Shown here: piece after piece, positions 7,140 to 15,588 of the stretch | How the letters are laid out: each line of letters begins with the position of its first letter | Position numbering within the stretch: position 1 is the stretch's first letter | NCBI GenBank assembly: GCA_900290245.1 | Contig: OKRB01000098.1 | Location: 8,935-49,175, forward strand | Length of the DNA: 40,241 bases | Reading direction: 5' to 3' | Origin: Candidatus Sulfuritelmatomonas gaucii | GTDB lineage: Bacteria > Acidobacteriota > Terriglobia > Terriglobales > Acidobacteriaceae | Notes under the pieces: generated by a model | What the model saw: only the letters and a program-made list of their open reading frames with translations | Databases searched by the model: none | Told to the model about the DNA's origin: nothing | Program-made: the position numbers and the translations under genes

Positions 7140-9106
7140 ATGCGTGCTTCTTGTTTCCCCGCGTTGCTCTTTGCTGCCACGTTCACGTTGGCTATGACCG
7201 GCTGCTCCTCGAGCACGACCGGCTTGATGACGTCGCATGACGTTCAACCGCCTGTTTCCGGCGCGGCATTGCAAGGCAAAGTGCATGGCGGACAGAACCC
7301 GATCGCGGGGGCGAGCGTGTATCTTTATGCGGCCAACACCACCGGTTACGGCGGCGCCGGCATTTCGGCGACGGCCAGCAATCAGTCGATTTCGCTGCTC
7401 ACCAGCGGAACCCAGGACGCCAGCGGCCACTATTTTGCGACGACGGGAAGTGACGGCAGCTTCAGTGTCACCGGCGACTACACCTGTCCCAGTGCGAACT
7501 CGCAGTTATACCTGTATGCGGGGTGGGAGGCAATTCAGGGGCGGGAACAAATTCCGCTGCCGGGCTGCTGGCCGGGCTGGGAACATGCAGTGCAGTCGTG
7601 GCCTCACCGCCGTATGTGGTCGTCAATGAAGTTTCCACCATGGCCACGGCTTTCGCCATCGCTGGCTTCGCGTCAAACGCCACGCATGTTTCGAGCTCCG
7701 GCACTACGCTGGCTTTGCAGGGCATTGCCAACGCATTTCTCGCCATTCCGAACCTGGAGTCGTTGAACAGTGGCGTGGCCCTGGCCACCACCCCCTCAGG
7801 CATCGGAACCTCACCGCAAAAAACGCTCAACACGCTGGCCAACGTCCTGGCCGCGTGCGTCAACTCCACGGGGCCCAGTTCCAGCCCATGCACCACGCTG
7901 TTCGACAATGAGGCCAGTGACGGCCTTCCGACTGAGACGGCCACGGCGGCCATTGCCCTTGCGCAAAACCCGGGGAAGGCCATTTCCACAATCTACGGTT
8001 TACAGGTCGCGGGCGCGCCTTTTCAGCCCTCGCTCACCGCCTTGCCCAACGACTTGACGCTTTCCATCAGCTACGCGACAAGCAGCCTGTTCAGGCCCAA
8101 TTGGGTCGCGGTCGACAAGTCAGGCAATGTCTGGATCAGCAACGGAGCCACCAGTTCCGCCTTGAACAATGGTTCTGTCATGGAGATGAGCCCGTCCGGT
8201 CAGCTGCTCTCCGGCTCGAATGGCTACAACACCGGGCTTAACGATCCTTACCGGGTCGCGATCGACAAGTCGGGAAATGTCTGGGTGTTGAATGACAACT
8301 CCGGCTCGTTCAACCTGGTCGAGTTCAGCTCCGCCGGCGCGTCCCTCAACAACTTCAGCAGCGGACTCAGCAACCAACCGGAAGATTTCGCATTCGATGC
8401 CTCAGGCAACATCTGGGTCCCCAACTTCACGGGAGGCACCGGGCCAACCCAGGGCTCCGTCATGGAGCTGAACTCATCGAACGGCTCGGCGATCCTCAGC
8501 GGGATCACGGGCGGAGGGATCGACGGTCCCATTGGTCTCTCCATCGACATTGCCGGCCACGTTTGGGTGGGGAATTTTTACGACGGCATCACTGAGATGA
8601 CCACGTCAGGCTCGGTCGTCAGCGGGACGAACGGCATCGAAGGCGCGGGCGGAGGGGACGAGGACGAATTCACTGCGATCGGCCTTTCGGGCGATGTCTG
8701 GGCGGTGGGCTACGAAGATGGCAGTGTGACCGAGCTGACTTCCTCCGGCTCCATCGTCGGCAGCGGCGACAACGGCGGCAGCAATTTCTATCCCAATGAT
8801 GTCGCCACCGACGGAGCAGGAAATGTATGGGTGACGAACAGTGGCCAGAATAGCGTCCCCGAATGGAGCCCCTCCGGATTTCCCATTGGCAATACGGGGG
8901 GAGCGAATGGATACACCGGCCCATACATGGACGACCCGAACGGCCTGGCGATTGACGGATCAGGAAACGTTTGGGTGGCCAACCTTGGAGCCACCGGTAC
9001 CGCCGGCACCGTCACCGAATTCATTGGCGCCGCAGTGCCAATCGCGACCCCTGTGGTCGCTAACCTGCTCTCGCCCTATGGCACCGCCGACGTCAACAGG
9101 CCGTGA
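7140..9106 (+). pseudogene. NHL-type beta-propeller lipoprotein, interrupted by a 1-bp frameshift
   Basis: The first frame (from ATG 7140, GGAGG 4 nt upstream) encodes a lipoprotein signal ending MTGC (C22), then a carboxypeptidase-regulatory-like fold (LQGKVHGGQNPIAGASVYLY). It loses sense after YLYLYAG near 7520. The frame from 7523 continues the protein (GGNSGAGTNSAAGLLAG) to a stop at 9106. One extra G in the GGGG run at 7520-7523 would restore one frame of 655 residues. The second half has seven blade motifs of the type VAVDKSGNVWISN, VAIDKSGNVWVLN, FAFDASGNIWVPN, LSIDIAGHVWVGN, GLSGDVWAVG, VATDGAGNVWVTN and LAIDGSGNVWVAN. These are typical of NHL/SMP-30-like propellers, probably surface proteins for binding. 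I cannot tell whether the deletion is biological or a consensus error. Function is otherwise unknown. Confidence 0.85.
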
Positions 9107-9112
9107 AAAGAA

Positions 9113-9161
9113 GAGAACAGAGATCAGAAAACAGAGAAAAGGGAACAGTGAACAGAGAGAT
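9113..9161. repeat. Purine-rich heptad array (GNGAACA)
   Basis: Seven consecutive 7-bp units: GAGAACA, GAGATCA, GAAAACA, GAGAAAA, GGGAACA, GTGAACA and a degenerate GAGAGAT. The array starts 6 nt after the stop of the NHL gene and ends before the ribosome site of the next gene. Same period and same position after a stop codon as the CTAG arrays, but a different unit. Confidence 0.85.
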
Positions 9162-9183
9162 TACGCAAATGGGAGGGTGGAAA

Positions 9184-9402
9184 ATGAATCTGAAAAAAAC
9201 ACTGCTGATGTTTGGGTTTCCATTGATGCTCGCGTTGACGGCTCCGCTGCGGGCGCAAACCGGGTGTACCGATTCGCCGGAGGATCCAACCATTGTGCTC
9301 GCGCTCGTAGGTGGAGCGGGTGCGCTGGTGGGCGGTGTCCTGGGGTCGCTCCGGCGGAAGAGCAGCGACCGGCGGGCGGGAAACAAAGACAGCGCTCATT
9401 GA
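9184..9402 (+). CDS. Small exported protein with PEP-CTERM-like tail
   Basis: 72 residues from the ATG at 9184, preceded by GGGAGGGTGG. An upstream GTG at 9103 would add only the translation of the heptad array and is not preferred. A signal peptide (MNLKKTLLMFGFPLMLALTA, cleavage near LRAQ) is followed by about 10 residues with one Cys (TGCTDSPED). Then comes SPEDPTIVLALVGGAGALVG and the basic end GSLRRKSSDRR. The order of a PE-P motif, a hydrophobic Gly-rich helix and an Arg/Lys tail resembles PEP-CTERM-type sorting signals, handled by exosortases. Here nearly the whole mature protein would be sorting signal. No exosortase gene is in the window. It could instead be a plain single-helix membrane peptide. 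Confidence 0.65.
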   Translation: MNLKKTLLMFGFPLMLALTAPLRAQTGCTDSPEDPTIVLALVGGAGALVGGVLGSLRRKSSDRRAGNKDSAH

Positions 9403-9785
9403 AAGATTCCTGAGCTCTTTTCCCGCGGCTTTGCGCATATCCAAACAAAGCAGAATTTCTTGACCGGAGCCCGCTTCCCCTGGACGACCGTCACGGGCTT
9501 CCGGTTTGGTAATCCCGCCGCCGGAGAGATTTGGCCGGCGAGCGCGAAACCAGGACAGCGCTCCATGATCGCTGGTCAAGAGTGAAAAAATCGCTCAACC
9601 TTTTCTAGCTTCAGAAGTGAAAAGAGCGCAGCTGTAATGTCCTGAGACGAGTTGAGACCGCAGCCAACAGCTACTGGTTGACTCTCGCCTCCAACGGCAA
9701 CCCAGTCTGAACAATCTGCCCCTAGCAAGATTTTTTCAGATTCAGCTGGCGCCCAACCTCAAGCCAAACTGCACTGGAGGAAACA
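9403..9785. other. Intergenic region with repeat copy B
   Basis: 383 bp without a gene. Copy B of the 102-bp direct repeat occupies 9408-9509. The rest (9510-9785) shows no other clear signal. The next gene's ATG at 9786 has GGAGG (9777-9781) just upstream, part of CTGGAGGAAACA. Confidence 0.7.
9408..9509. repeat. 102-bp direct repeat, copy B
   Basis: Partner of 6917-7018. In this copy ACCGGAGCCCG (9463-9473) pairs with CGGGCTTCCGGT (9494-9505), an 11-bp stem with one bulged base and a 20-nt loop. In copy A the left arm has changed and pairs less well, so I cannot claim covariation from two copies. Confidence 0.85.
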
Positions 9786-10385
9786 ATGAAACATCTCGAT
9801 GAAATGGGGGCGCAGCTTAACAAAATCGGTCGCTGCGCTTTAGTGGGGATGCTCGCGGGGATGCTGGTGGGGCAGGCGGTTGCGCAAGGCGCGCCGGCTG
9901 CAACGCCGCAGGCTCCGGCACAACAGGCAACCAGCGCCAGCGCGAGCAATGTGCAAACGCCGGCGGCGAACCCGGCTCCGTCCGCATCAGTGGCCACGAC
10001 GCAAGCCAGTGCGCTACCGGACCCGTCCGCATCAGTGGCCACGACGCAAGCCAGTGCGCTACCGGATGCGCCGGCGGCGCCAACCGAGTCGGCCAGTGCG
10101 AGCATGCCGGCTGATATGAAGGCGATGTTCGACGATGCCAGTCAGGAAAGCCAGAACCTGCGGTCGGCTCCCACGACCACCAAAAAGGGAGTCCAGCGGC
10201 CGGGCATGCTGGTGATGGGAATCGCCGGGGTGCCGCTGATCATTCTGGGCGCCATGATCCTTTGCCTCAACGTGGGTCCAAAGGAAGCCGGCGCGAGAGA
10301 CGGTCTGGGCGCCGCATTCCTGGCGCCGGGCGCCGCCATGTCGGGACTTGGTTTCTACTTTGCGTTTCACAAGAAGAACCAGTAA
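9786..10385 (+). CDS. Exported Ala/Pro/Ser-rich membrane protein with internal 15-residue duplication
   Basis: 199 residues. An N-terminal hydrophobic segment (VGMLAGMLVGQAVAQ, about 20-34) looks like a signal peptide. A low-complexity Ala/Pro/Ser/Thr/Gln region (35-105) contains two copies of PSASVATTQASALPD, coded by a 45-bp tandem repeat (9978-10067) with 44 of 45 bases identical. Two hydrophobic segments near the C-terminus (MLVMGIAGVPLIILGAMIL and GAAFLAPGAAMSGLGFYFAF) end in KKNQ. The layout suggests an extracytoplasmic flexible linker anchored by a helical hairpin. I recognise no family and assign no function. The start has GGAGG 4 nt upstream. A strong terminator follows. Confidence 0.75.
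   Translation: MKHLDEMGAQLNKIGRCALVGMLAGMLVGQAVAQGAPAATPQAPAQQATSASASNVQTPAANPAPSASVATTQASALPDPSASVATTQASALPDAPAAPTESASASMPADMKAMFDDASQESQNLRSAPTTTKKGVQRPGMLVMGIAGVPLIILGAMILCLNVGPKEAGARDGLGAAFLAPGAAMSGLGFYFAFHKKNQ
9978..10067 (+). repeat. 45-bp in-frame tandem duplication
   Basis: Two units of 45 bp (9978-10022 and 10023-10067) differ only at the last base. They lie inside the 9786 gene and keep its frame. The near-identity suggests a recent slippage or unequal recombination event. Confidence 0.95.
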
Positions 10386-10409
10386 GCACGCCGTCTCACG
10401 GGTGAGACA

Positions 10410-10445
10410 AGGGGTCTTCGCAGCCTGCGAAGACCCTTTGCTTTT
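10410..10445 (+). terminator. Rho-independent terminator
   Basis: GGGTCTTCGCA (10412-10422), GCC loop and TGCGAAGACCC form a perfect 11-bp stem, followed by TTTGCTTTT. It lies 25 nt after the stop of the 9786 gene and before the convergent gene at 10479. A smaller hairpin (GTCTCA/TGAGAC, 10393-10408) precedes it. Confidence 0.9.
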
Positions 10446-10478
10446 GGTGCTCATTTTGTTTTCACGATCGCGATGCTT

Positions 10479-11000
10479 TCACTTTCGCGCTCTCATGCGG
10501 CTGCGCCCGCGGTCGATGATCACCTGCAACAGGTAAATGAAGACCAGGATATTGATAGCCAGCAGGCCGACGCGAATCCAGGTGAGACGCCGAAAAACCT
10601 CGATCATCTCCAAAGGCAGGAACGACGCGGTGATGGCCAGCGTGAGGAATTCGCCCCACGCTTGCTCGAGATAAAGGCCAATGCCTTCAGTGAGCGTGAC
10701 GGCGGCGTAGCAATATGCCACAAAACCGATGCGCCGAAGGACCGGGTCGTTGACGAGCGAGGCTTTCTCAAAGATGAAGTTGACGAGGCGCGACTCGGGA
10801 TTGAAGCGAAGGTGATGAGCGAGCAGCACGACCTGGTCGGCAATGTCTTTGTGGAGCAGGCGATGCGCGCCCATGCCGATGGCGACAAACAAGAGGGCAT
10901 GGAGAAACTTGTAAAGCGCGATAAGGAGGAGCCAGCGGTTATGGTGCTGGCGCCCTGAACGGGATCGGATGGGATTGCCGGGCATGAGGGCGGGATTCAA
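10479..11000 (-). CDS. DUF2127-like membrane protein
   Basis: 173 residues with four hydrophobic segments: LLLIALYKFLHALLFVAIGM, a central VAYCYAAVTLTEGIGLYLE, FLTLAITASFLPLEMIEV and VGLLAINILVFIYLLQVII. The ALYKFLHALLF start and the YLEQAWGEFLTLAITASFLP stretch resemble DUF2127, a small inner-membrane family of unknown function. A second Met six codons in (MPGNPIRSRSG) is an alternative start. The C-terminus is basic (DRGRSRMRARK). The gene converges on the 9786 gene and shares the terminator region. No substrate or partner can be inferred. Confidence 0.75.
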   Translation of the reverse strand: MNPALMPGNPIRSRSGRQHHNRWLLLIALYKFLHALLFVAIGMGAHRLLHKDIADQVVLLAHHLRFNPESRLVNFIFEKASLVNDPVLRRIGFVAYCYAAVTLTEGIGLYLEQAWGEFLTLAITASFLPLEMIEVFRRLTWIRVGLLAINILVFIYLLQVIIDRGRSRMRARK

Positions 11001-11185
11001 TCGCTGTATTCAAGAGTAAATGATGCGGAGTGACCGAGGAAGGCGGGGGTTTCACAGTTTGCGGAAAAACTCGCGGCGTCGAGAGCCTTGTATCAGGGCG
11101 CGAGTTTGATCGTGCCGAAAGTGGAAAGTGCCTTGGTTCGGTGTGTGCAGGCTTCTTGTACGATGGCGGGGCAGGTGAGATCAAT

Positions 11186-12517
11186 ATGAATCTCTTGAAA
11201 GAATGCGCTGAAGTGCGCAGGCGCGGAAGCGCGAGGTTGGCGGGACTGCCCTGCGCGGGAATCCTGCTGCTGATGGTTCCGCTTCTGCCGGCACAGATGA
11301 CGAACGCCAAAGATCAGGATCTGCGCGCCAGGATCAAGGCGGCGCTATTCGTTCCGCAGCCTCTGCCGGCGCTCGATGTGCAGAACTACGGCAGCTTTGC
11401 GGTGGGGCCGGGGGTGATTGCGGAGCGTGTGACCTATGCGACCGAGTACGGGCTGCGCGTTCCGGCGATTGTGTACCGGCCCGAGAAGATTCGCGGAAAG
11501 ATTCCCGGCCTCTTAGTAGTGAATGGCCACGGCGCAGATAAAACAAGCTGGTACTCGTGGTACACCGGCGTGGAGTACGCGCAAGCCGGCGCGATGGTGG
11601 TGACGTACGACCCGATTGGCGAAGGCGAACGCAACGATGACCACAAAGACGGGGTGGGAGAACACGACAAGCTGATCGATGTGCCCGGAGTTCCGCAGCG
11701 TATGGGCGGCCAGATGATGACGGATGTGTTGCAGGCGGTATCGTATCTCGCGAGCCGCCGGGAGGTGGATGCTCGGCGAATTGGTGTTCTGGGATTTTCG
11801 ATGGGCTCGTTTGTCGTGTCGCTGGCCGGCGCCGTGGATCCCCGCATTCACGCAGTGCTGCTCACCGGCGGCGGCGATCTGGATGGGCCGGGAGGCTATT
11901 GGGACTCAAGCCACGCAGTGATGTGCCAGAGCGGGCCGTACCACGCTCTCGAGTTTCTGGGCGACCGAGGCGCCGTGCTGTTTGCGCTGCAGGCGAATCG
12001 CGGCCCGACGTTCATCATCAACGGCACCAACGATACGGTGGTTGCGATTCCGCAACACGGGCCGGACTTCTTCGCTGATTTGCGCAAGCGGACGATCGCA
12101 GAGCTCGGCTCAGACAAAAATGTATTCACGACCTGGTTCGATCCCGGCGCGAGCCATCGGCCGGCATGGGTGACGAAGCTCGCCGCAACATGGCTGGATG
12201 AGAACCTGCATTTTGCCAACTGGAAGACCAAGCAGATCGCGGAGCTGCCAACAATCCGGATTGGCGAGTGGGCCGCGAAGGATGACGTGATCCTGAACAA
12301 GAGCGCGCAGCGCGAAGATCGCGACGCCGGGCTGGTGGCCATTGACGTCGGCGTGCCCAAATTGACACCGGAGCAGTTGAGCGTGTTGCCGATGGCGGAG
12401 TGGGAGAAGCACAAGAACGATTTTGTTTACTCGGTGTGGGCGCGCGATGCCATTGCGGACGCGGAGAAAGATAAGCAACAGCTTAACGGGCCAGCAAGCA
12501 GGCCAGACGGCAAGTGA
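11186..12517 (+). CDS. Exported alpha/beta hydrolase (acetyl xylan esterase / dienelactone hydrolase-like)
   Basis: 443 residues from the ATG at 11186, which begins a proper signal peptide (basic MNLLKECAEVRRRG, hydrophobic LPCAGILLLMVPLLPAQ). The longer frame from 11030 would add 52 residues with no export signal and is not preferred. The hydrolase core has a beta-sandwich-like lead (VTYATEYGLRVPAIVYRPE), LLVVNGHG for the oxyanion region, and the nucleophile elbow GVLGFSMGS with Ser205. Likely partners are Asp283 (NGTNDTVV) and His324 (GASHRP). This matches secreted esterases acting on acylated carbohydrates or similar esters; the real substrate is unknown. The gene is alone on its strand, with the amidohydrolase converging from the other side. 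Confidence 0.85.
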   Translation: MNLLKECAEVRRRGSARLAGLPCAGILLLMVPLLPAQMTNAKDQDLRARIKAALFVPQPLPALDVQNYGSFAVGPGVIAERVTYATEYGLRVPAIVYRPEKIRGKIPGLLVVNGHGADKTSWYSWYTGVEYAQAGAMVVTYDPIGEGERNDDHKDGVGEHDKLIDVPGVPQRMGGQMMTDVLQAVSYLASRREVDARRIGVLGFSMGSFVVSLAGAVDPRIHAVLLTGGGDLDGPGGYWDSSHAVMCQSGPYHALEFLGDRGAVLFALQANRGPTFIINGTNDTVVAIPQHGPDFFADLRKRTIAELGSDKNVFTTWFDPGASHRPAWVTKLAATWLDENLHFANWKTKQIAELPTIRIGEWAAKDDVILNKSAQREDRDAGLVAIDVGVPKLTPEQLSVLPMAEWEKHKNDFVYSVWARDAIADAEKDKQQLNGPASRPDGK

Positions 12518-12556
12518 GCAGCCACGCGAGGTGGCGCGACGTCAGCATCGCCGGTA

Positions 12557-14023
12557 CTACTTTTTCAAATGCAATAGCGAATCACGGTCGACGACTTCTC
12601 CGTTGAGGATGAGCGTGGAGATGCGGCGCGCATTCCAGACGTTTACCGTGGGGTCGCCGTCGACGACAAGAACGTCGGCGCGCCGGCCAGGGGCGATGAG
12701 CCCGAGCTCGTTCCAGCCGAATTGCAGCGCGTAGTTGTTGGTGGCGGCAGCCAGAGCTTCACGCGGTGAGAGCCCGAGCCGGACGAGCATCTCAAGCTCT
12801 GTATGAAGCGAGATGCCGGGCATGGTGCCCATGGCGTCGGCGCCGGAGCCAGCAAGGTAATGCGGGAAGGCCGAGAAAATGGTTCCGTTGATGTGCCAGA
12901 GCCGCAGCGCAGTCTGGCCGGCTTTCTTTTGCAGATCCTCCTCCATCCAGCGCTGGGCCACATTTGGCAGCCGGTGCGACCAGGTGGGCAACGGGTATAT
13001 CATCTCGCCGGTAGCAGGATCGGTGGGGTGAAACATGCGGTCGGGATCGAGAAGCGCAGCAGCGGGCTCTTTCCACAGATCGCGATGCTCGGGCAGTTCA
13101 GCGTAGTAAAGGCTGAACATGGGCAGCAGCGCTGCGTGGTGCGTGGCGAGGAAACTCGCGTAGTCGCGCAGCCGGGAATCGGTGGGCGGAATTCGCTCGG
13201 AGTAATCGTAAGCGGTGGCAGCCGAGGTGCCGTCGGGATCGTCGACGAGCGGGCTTTCGAGTTCATCGGGAATCACCCCGAGGTCGTAGCGGTCCATGTG
13301 CACCAGCGCGTCCACGCCGGCCTCGATGCCCACGCGGTAAGGAGTGGAAACAAAGATGCCGTACGTGGCCAGGCCCAGGTCGTGGGCGCGCGCAATGATC
13401 CACTGCGAATTTGCGGCAGTGAGATGGGGCGTGAGCAGCAGAACGCGCGTGCCCAGGCGCTTCGTATCGACCATCTGGCGTGCCGTGTCTTCGGGGCTGA
13501 GCTCCACCGGGTGCGCGCCCTCGCGCAGCATGGAAACCCACTCCGGATGCCGCGCCAGCAAGCTCCAGTTGTCGGTCACGCCGATGGTGTCAATGGCATA
13601 GATGTGCGGGCTGGGCTGCGCGCTGAAGTCAATAAAGCCATGCTCGCTGTCGGCGCGCGCTACCACGGTGGTCACGCCCATATAAAGGTTTGCATTGGCC
13701 TGTGCCTGCGAGTTCATGCCGGCGAATCCGTCAATCAGGCCGGGGATGATAAATTTTCCGGCGCAATCAATGATGCGCGCGCCTTTGGGGATTTCGACCG
13801 CACCGGGGAGGCCCACATTGGAAATCAGGTTCCCCTCAATCACGACGATGGCGCCGGGAATGTCGCGCGCGGAGTGTCCCCAGTTGGTGACATCGACCAC
13901 CGTGCCGCCGACAAGAACAAGGGGAACAGAGGGCGCATTAGGCTCAACTTGCGAAGAATGGGCCGGGAACGAGACCAGAGCCAGTCCGCATGCCAACGCC
14001 AGAAGATAACGATCACATCGCAT
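12557..14023 (-). CDS. Amidohydrolase-like exported protein lacking the HxH metal motif
   Basis: 488 residues from the ATG at 14023, which begins a signal peptide (MRCDRYLLALACGLALVSFP). An amidohydrolase/imidazolonepropionase-like layout follows: LVLVGGTVVDVTNWG, a second-strand IVVIEGNLISNVG, then KFIIPGLIDGFAGMN. Family members normally have GLIDxHxH here; both histidines are missing (DGFAG, residues 98-102). The C-terminal composite sheet is intact (GLSPREALAAATNN and LGLIAPGRRADVLVVDGDP). A possible barrel ligand H remains in VDALVHMD. Loss of two metal ligands argues against standard hydrolysis; the protein may use a different site or be non-catalytic. The start overlaps the stop of the upstream glycosyltransferase by 11 nt (ATGCGATGTGA), so translation is probably coupled. 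Confidence 0.8.
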   Translation of the reverse strand: MRCDRYLLALACGLALVSFPAHSSQVEPNAPSVPLVLVGGTVVDVTNWGHSARDIPGAIVVIEGNLISNVGLPGAVEIPKGARIIDCAGKFIIPGLIDGFAGMNSQAQANANLYMGVTTVVARADSEHGFIDFSAQPSPHIYAIDTIGVTDNWSLLARHPEWVSMLREGAHPVELSPEDTARQMVDTKRLGTRVLLLTPHLTAANSQWIIARAHDLGLATYGIFVSTPYRVGIEAGVDALVHMDRYDLGVIPDELESPLVDDPDGTSAATAYDYSERIPPTDSRLRDYASFLATHHAALLPMFSLYYAELPEHRDLWKEPAAALLDPDRMFHPTDPATGEMIYPLPTWSHRLPNVAQRWMEEDLQKKAGQTALRLWHINGTIFSAFPHYLAGSGADAMGTMPGISLHTELEMLVRLGLSPREALAAATNNYALQFGWNELGLIAPGRRADVLVVDGDPTVNVWNARRISTLILNGEVVDRDSLLHLKK

Positions 14024-15506
14024 CGGATAAACAGTCTGTTGTGGATTGTCGCACAACCGATTCGGACGATGACTTGCGGCAGGCCGGTTGGGCCTGCGGC
14101 GCACGGAACTGAGAGCCGCTGAGTGCTGCGGCTGCGGCGATGATCAAAATGGGAAAGCACTCGAGCGTGTAGCGCGGTTCGGGGTTCTGGAGCGTGCCCA
14201 GCAGAATGAATCGCAGCACAAGGAAGGTACCCAGCATCCAGCCCCAAGGGACGCGCCCGCGAACGAAGGCCCAGGCCGCCGCGGCCACATAGAAGAGATC
14301 GATGAGGCCAAGCAGAATGGCGCAAATCGTCTCTCCGGGATGTTCGCTCCAGCGCCACCAGAAAACATCCAGATAGAAGGCCTCGGTGCGCGGGCGAAGC
14401 AGCATGTCAGCCACGCGAAGAATGGGAAGCCCAATGTAATAGCTGAACGGATGGGCGCGAATGCGCTCCGCAGCGAGCGCGGCAAACCGGCTGTCGATCG
14501 CAGGAGTAAGCGACAAATTCCGGTTGTAATCGGCGATGAGCGCCAGCGTTTGCGCGCGCTGTTGCGGCGAGTCAAAGACGCGAGGCGGCAGGTCGGCGAG
14601 ATCGATGGGAGCGCCGGGAATTTTCCAAACCACGTTGGCCGTTGTCACAAACTCCACGGACCAGGTGCGCAGCCACCGCGGCACGCCGGTCAGGGCCTGT
14701 TCTCCTGGATCGTTAATGTATCGCGGCGCGAGCGGCTGAAAAACGTGGAACTGCTCCCAGTTGCGCAGCGTCCACGGAACCAGCGGCAACAGCGCTGCGA
14801 GCAAAAAAGTTGACGTCGCCCCCACGGCAGAGCGCAGCGGCGTACGCCGCCGATAGACAACCGCAGAACGACGCTGCGTATAGAAGAAAATGCCGAAGGC
14901 GAGAGCGAAGACCAGAAGAACTCCGTCAGGGCGAAGCAGCGTTGCGAACGCAGCGGCCAAACCAGAGAGGATAAGCGCCCATCGGTCCCGGCCGCCGTTC
15001 CATTCAGCGCCCAATGCGCGGCCCGCCGCATACACGCCGAGCGAAACAGCGAAGACGGAGAGGCACTCAGCAAGTGCGATACCGGAGTAGGCGGCAGCGA
15101 AGGGGCAAAGCATGGCCAGCGCCAGGGCGATTTCGCCGGCGCGAGCAGAAAGATGGCGGCGTGCGAGAACTGCGACCAGCACTCCCCCCGCAACATCGGC
15201 TCCGGCCTGAACCACGAAGACAGCATTGAACCAGGAACTCGGCCAGGAGCGCGCGAAAAGCTGCTCGAATGTGGCGAGAAAAATGGGATATGCCGGCGGG
15301 CGAAAAAGGCTGGGTGCGATATCACCGCCGCTGCTCAGGCCGTAGATGCCGTGATGGAGCAGGTTATGACCGAGCTGGAGGTAGTCCAGCGTGTCGTCAT
15401 CAACCGGGCGGGGAAAAACGATGAAGATGATGCGCAAAGCGAGACCCGCAGCGATCCAGAGCAGCCAGCGGCGCGGCCAGCGGAACGAGCGGACGAATGA
15501 GGGCAT
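14013..15506 (-). CDS. GT-C fold membrane glycosyltransferase (GT39/ArnT-like)
   Basis: About 497 residues from the ATG at 15506 (MPSFVRSFRWPRRWLLW). The frame is open further upstream to 15683, but that part overlaps the preceding permease gene and has no membrane or domain character. There are about ten hydrophobic helices. The first extracytoplasmic loop has FPRPVDDDTLDYLQLGHN, an acidic motif like the catalytic Asp loop of GT-C enzymes, and FRPPAYPIFLATFE resembles the PPLYP loop of the family. TLLRPDGVLLVFAL and the NPEPRYTLECFPIL stretch near the end also fit. Such enzymes move sugars from polyprenyl-phosphate donors to lipids or proteins outside the membrane; donor and acceptor are unknown. 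Likely co-transcribed with the amidohydrolase-like gene. Confidence 0.8.
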   Translation of the reverse strand: MPSFVRSFRWPRRWLLWIAAGLALRIIFIVFPRPVDDDTLDYLQLGHNLLHHGIYGLSSGGDIAPSLFRPPAYPIFLATFEQLFARSWPSSWFNAVFVVQAGADVAGGVLVAVLARRHLSARAGEIALALAMLCPFAAAYSGIALAECLSVFAVSLGVYAAGRALGAEWNGGRDRWALILSGLAAAFATLLRPDGVLLVFALAFGIFFYTQRRSAVVYRRRTPLRSAVGATSTFLLAALLPLVPWTLRNWEQFHVFQPLAPRYINDPGEQALTGVPRWLRTWSVEFVTTANVVWKIPGAPIDLADLPPRVFDSPQQRAQTLALIADYNRNLSLTPAIDSRFAALAAERIRAHPFSYYIGLPILRVADMLLRPRTEAFYLDVFWWRWSEHPGETICAILLGLIDLFYVAAAAWAFVRGRVPWGWMLGTFLVLRFILLGTLQNPEPRYTLECFPILIIAAAAALSGSQFRAPQAQPACRKSSSESVVRQSTTDCLSDAM

Positions 15507-15524
15507 GAATGGAGGATACCGCAG

Positions 15525-15552
15525 CAGCCAACAGCGATCAGTGAACGGGAGC
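15525..15552. repeat. Heptad array (CAGNNAA type)
   Basis: Four 7-bp units, CAGCCAA, CAGCGAT, CAGTGAA and a degenerate CGGGAGC, in the 82-bp gap after the ADOP permease stop (15589) and before the glycosyltransferase start (15506). Shorter and less regular than the other arrays. Confidence 0.5.
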
Positions 15553-15588
15553 GGGCAAGTTTCGATCTGCTCTTGAGAGGATGAGGCT

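Noticed and set aside
6917..9509. 7140-9402 block as a transposon flanked by repeats
   Set aside because: No transposase or integrase, no terminal inverted repeats and no target duplication; the repeats are only about 79% identical.
9408..9509. c-di-GMP riboswitch in the direct repeats
   Set aside because: The GCAAA-type junctions and the GNRA-capped P1b helix are absent.
11030..11185. N-terminal extension of the alpha/beta hydrolase
   Set aside because: The signal peptide starts only at the ATG at 11186; the upstream part has no conserved character.
12803..14122. Long open frame (439 codons) on the + strand across the amidohydrolase gene
   Set aside because: It is antisense to a gene with clear family motifs, has no domain pattern or signal peptide, and such mirror frames are common in GC-rich DNA.
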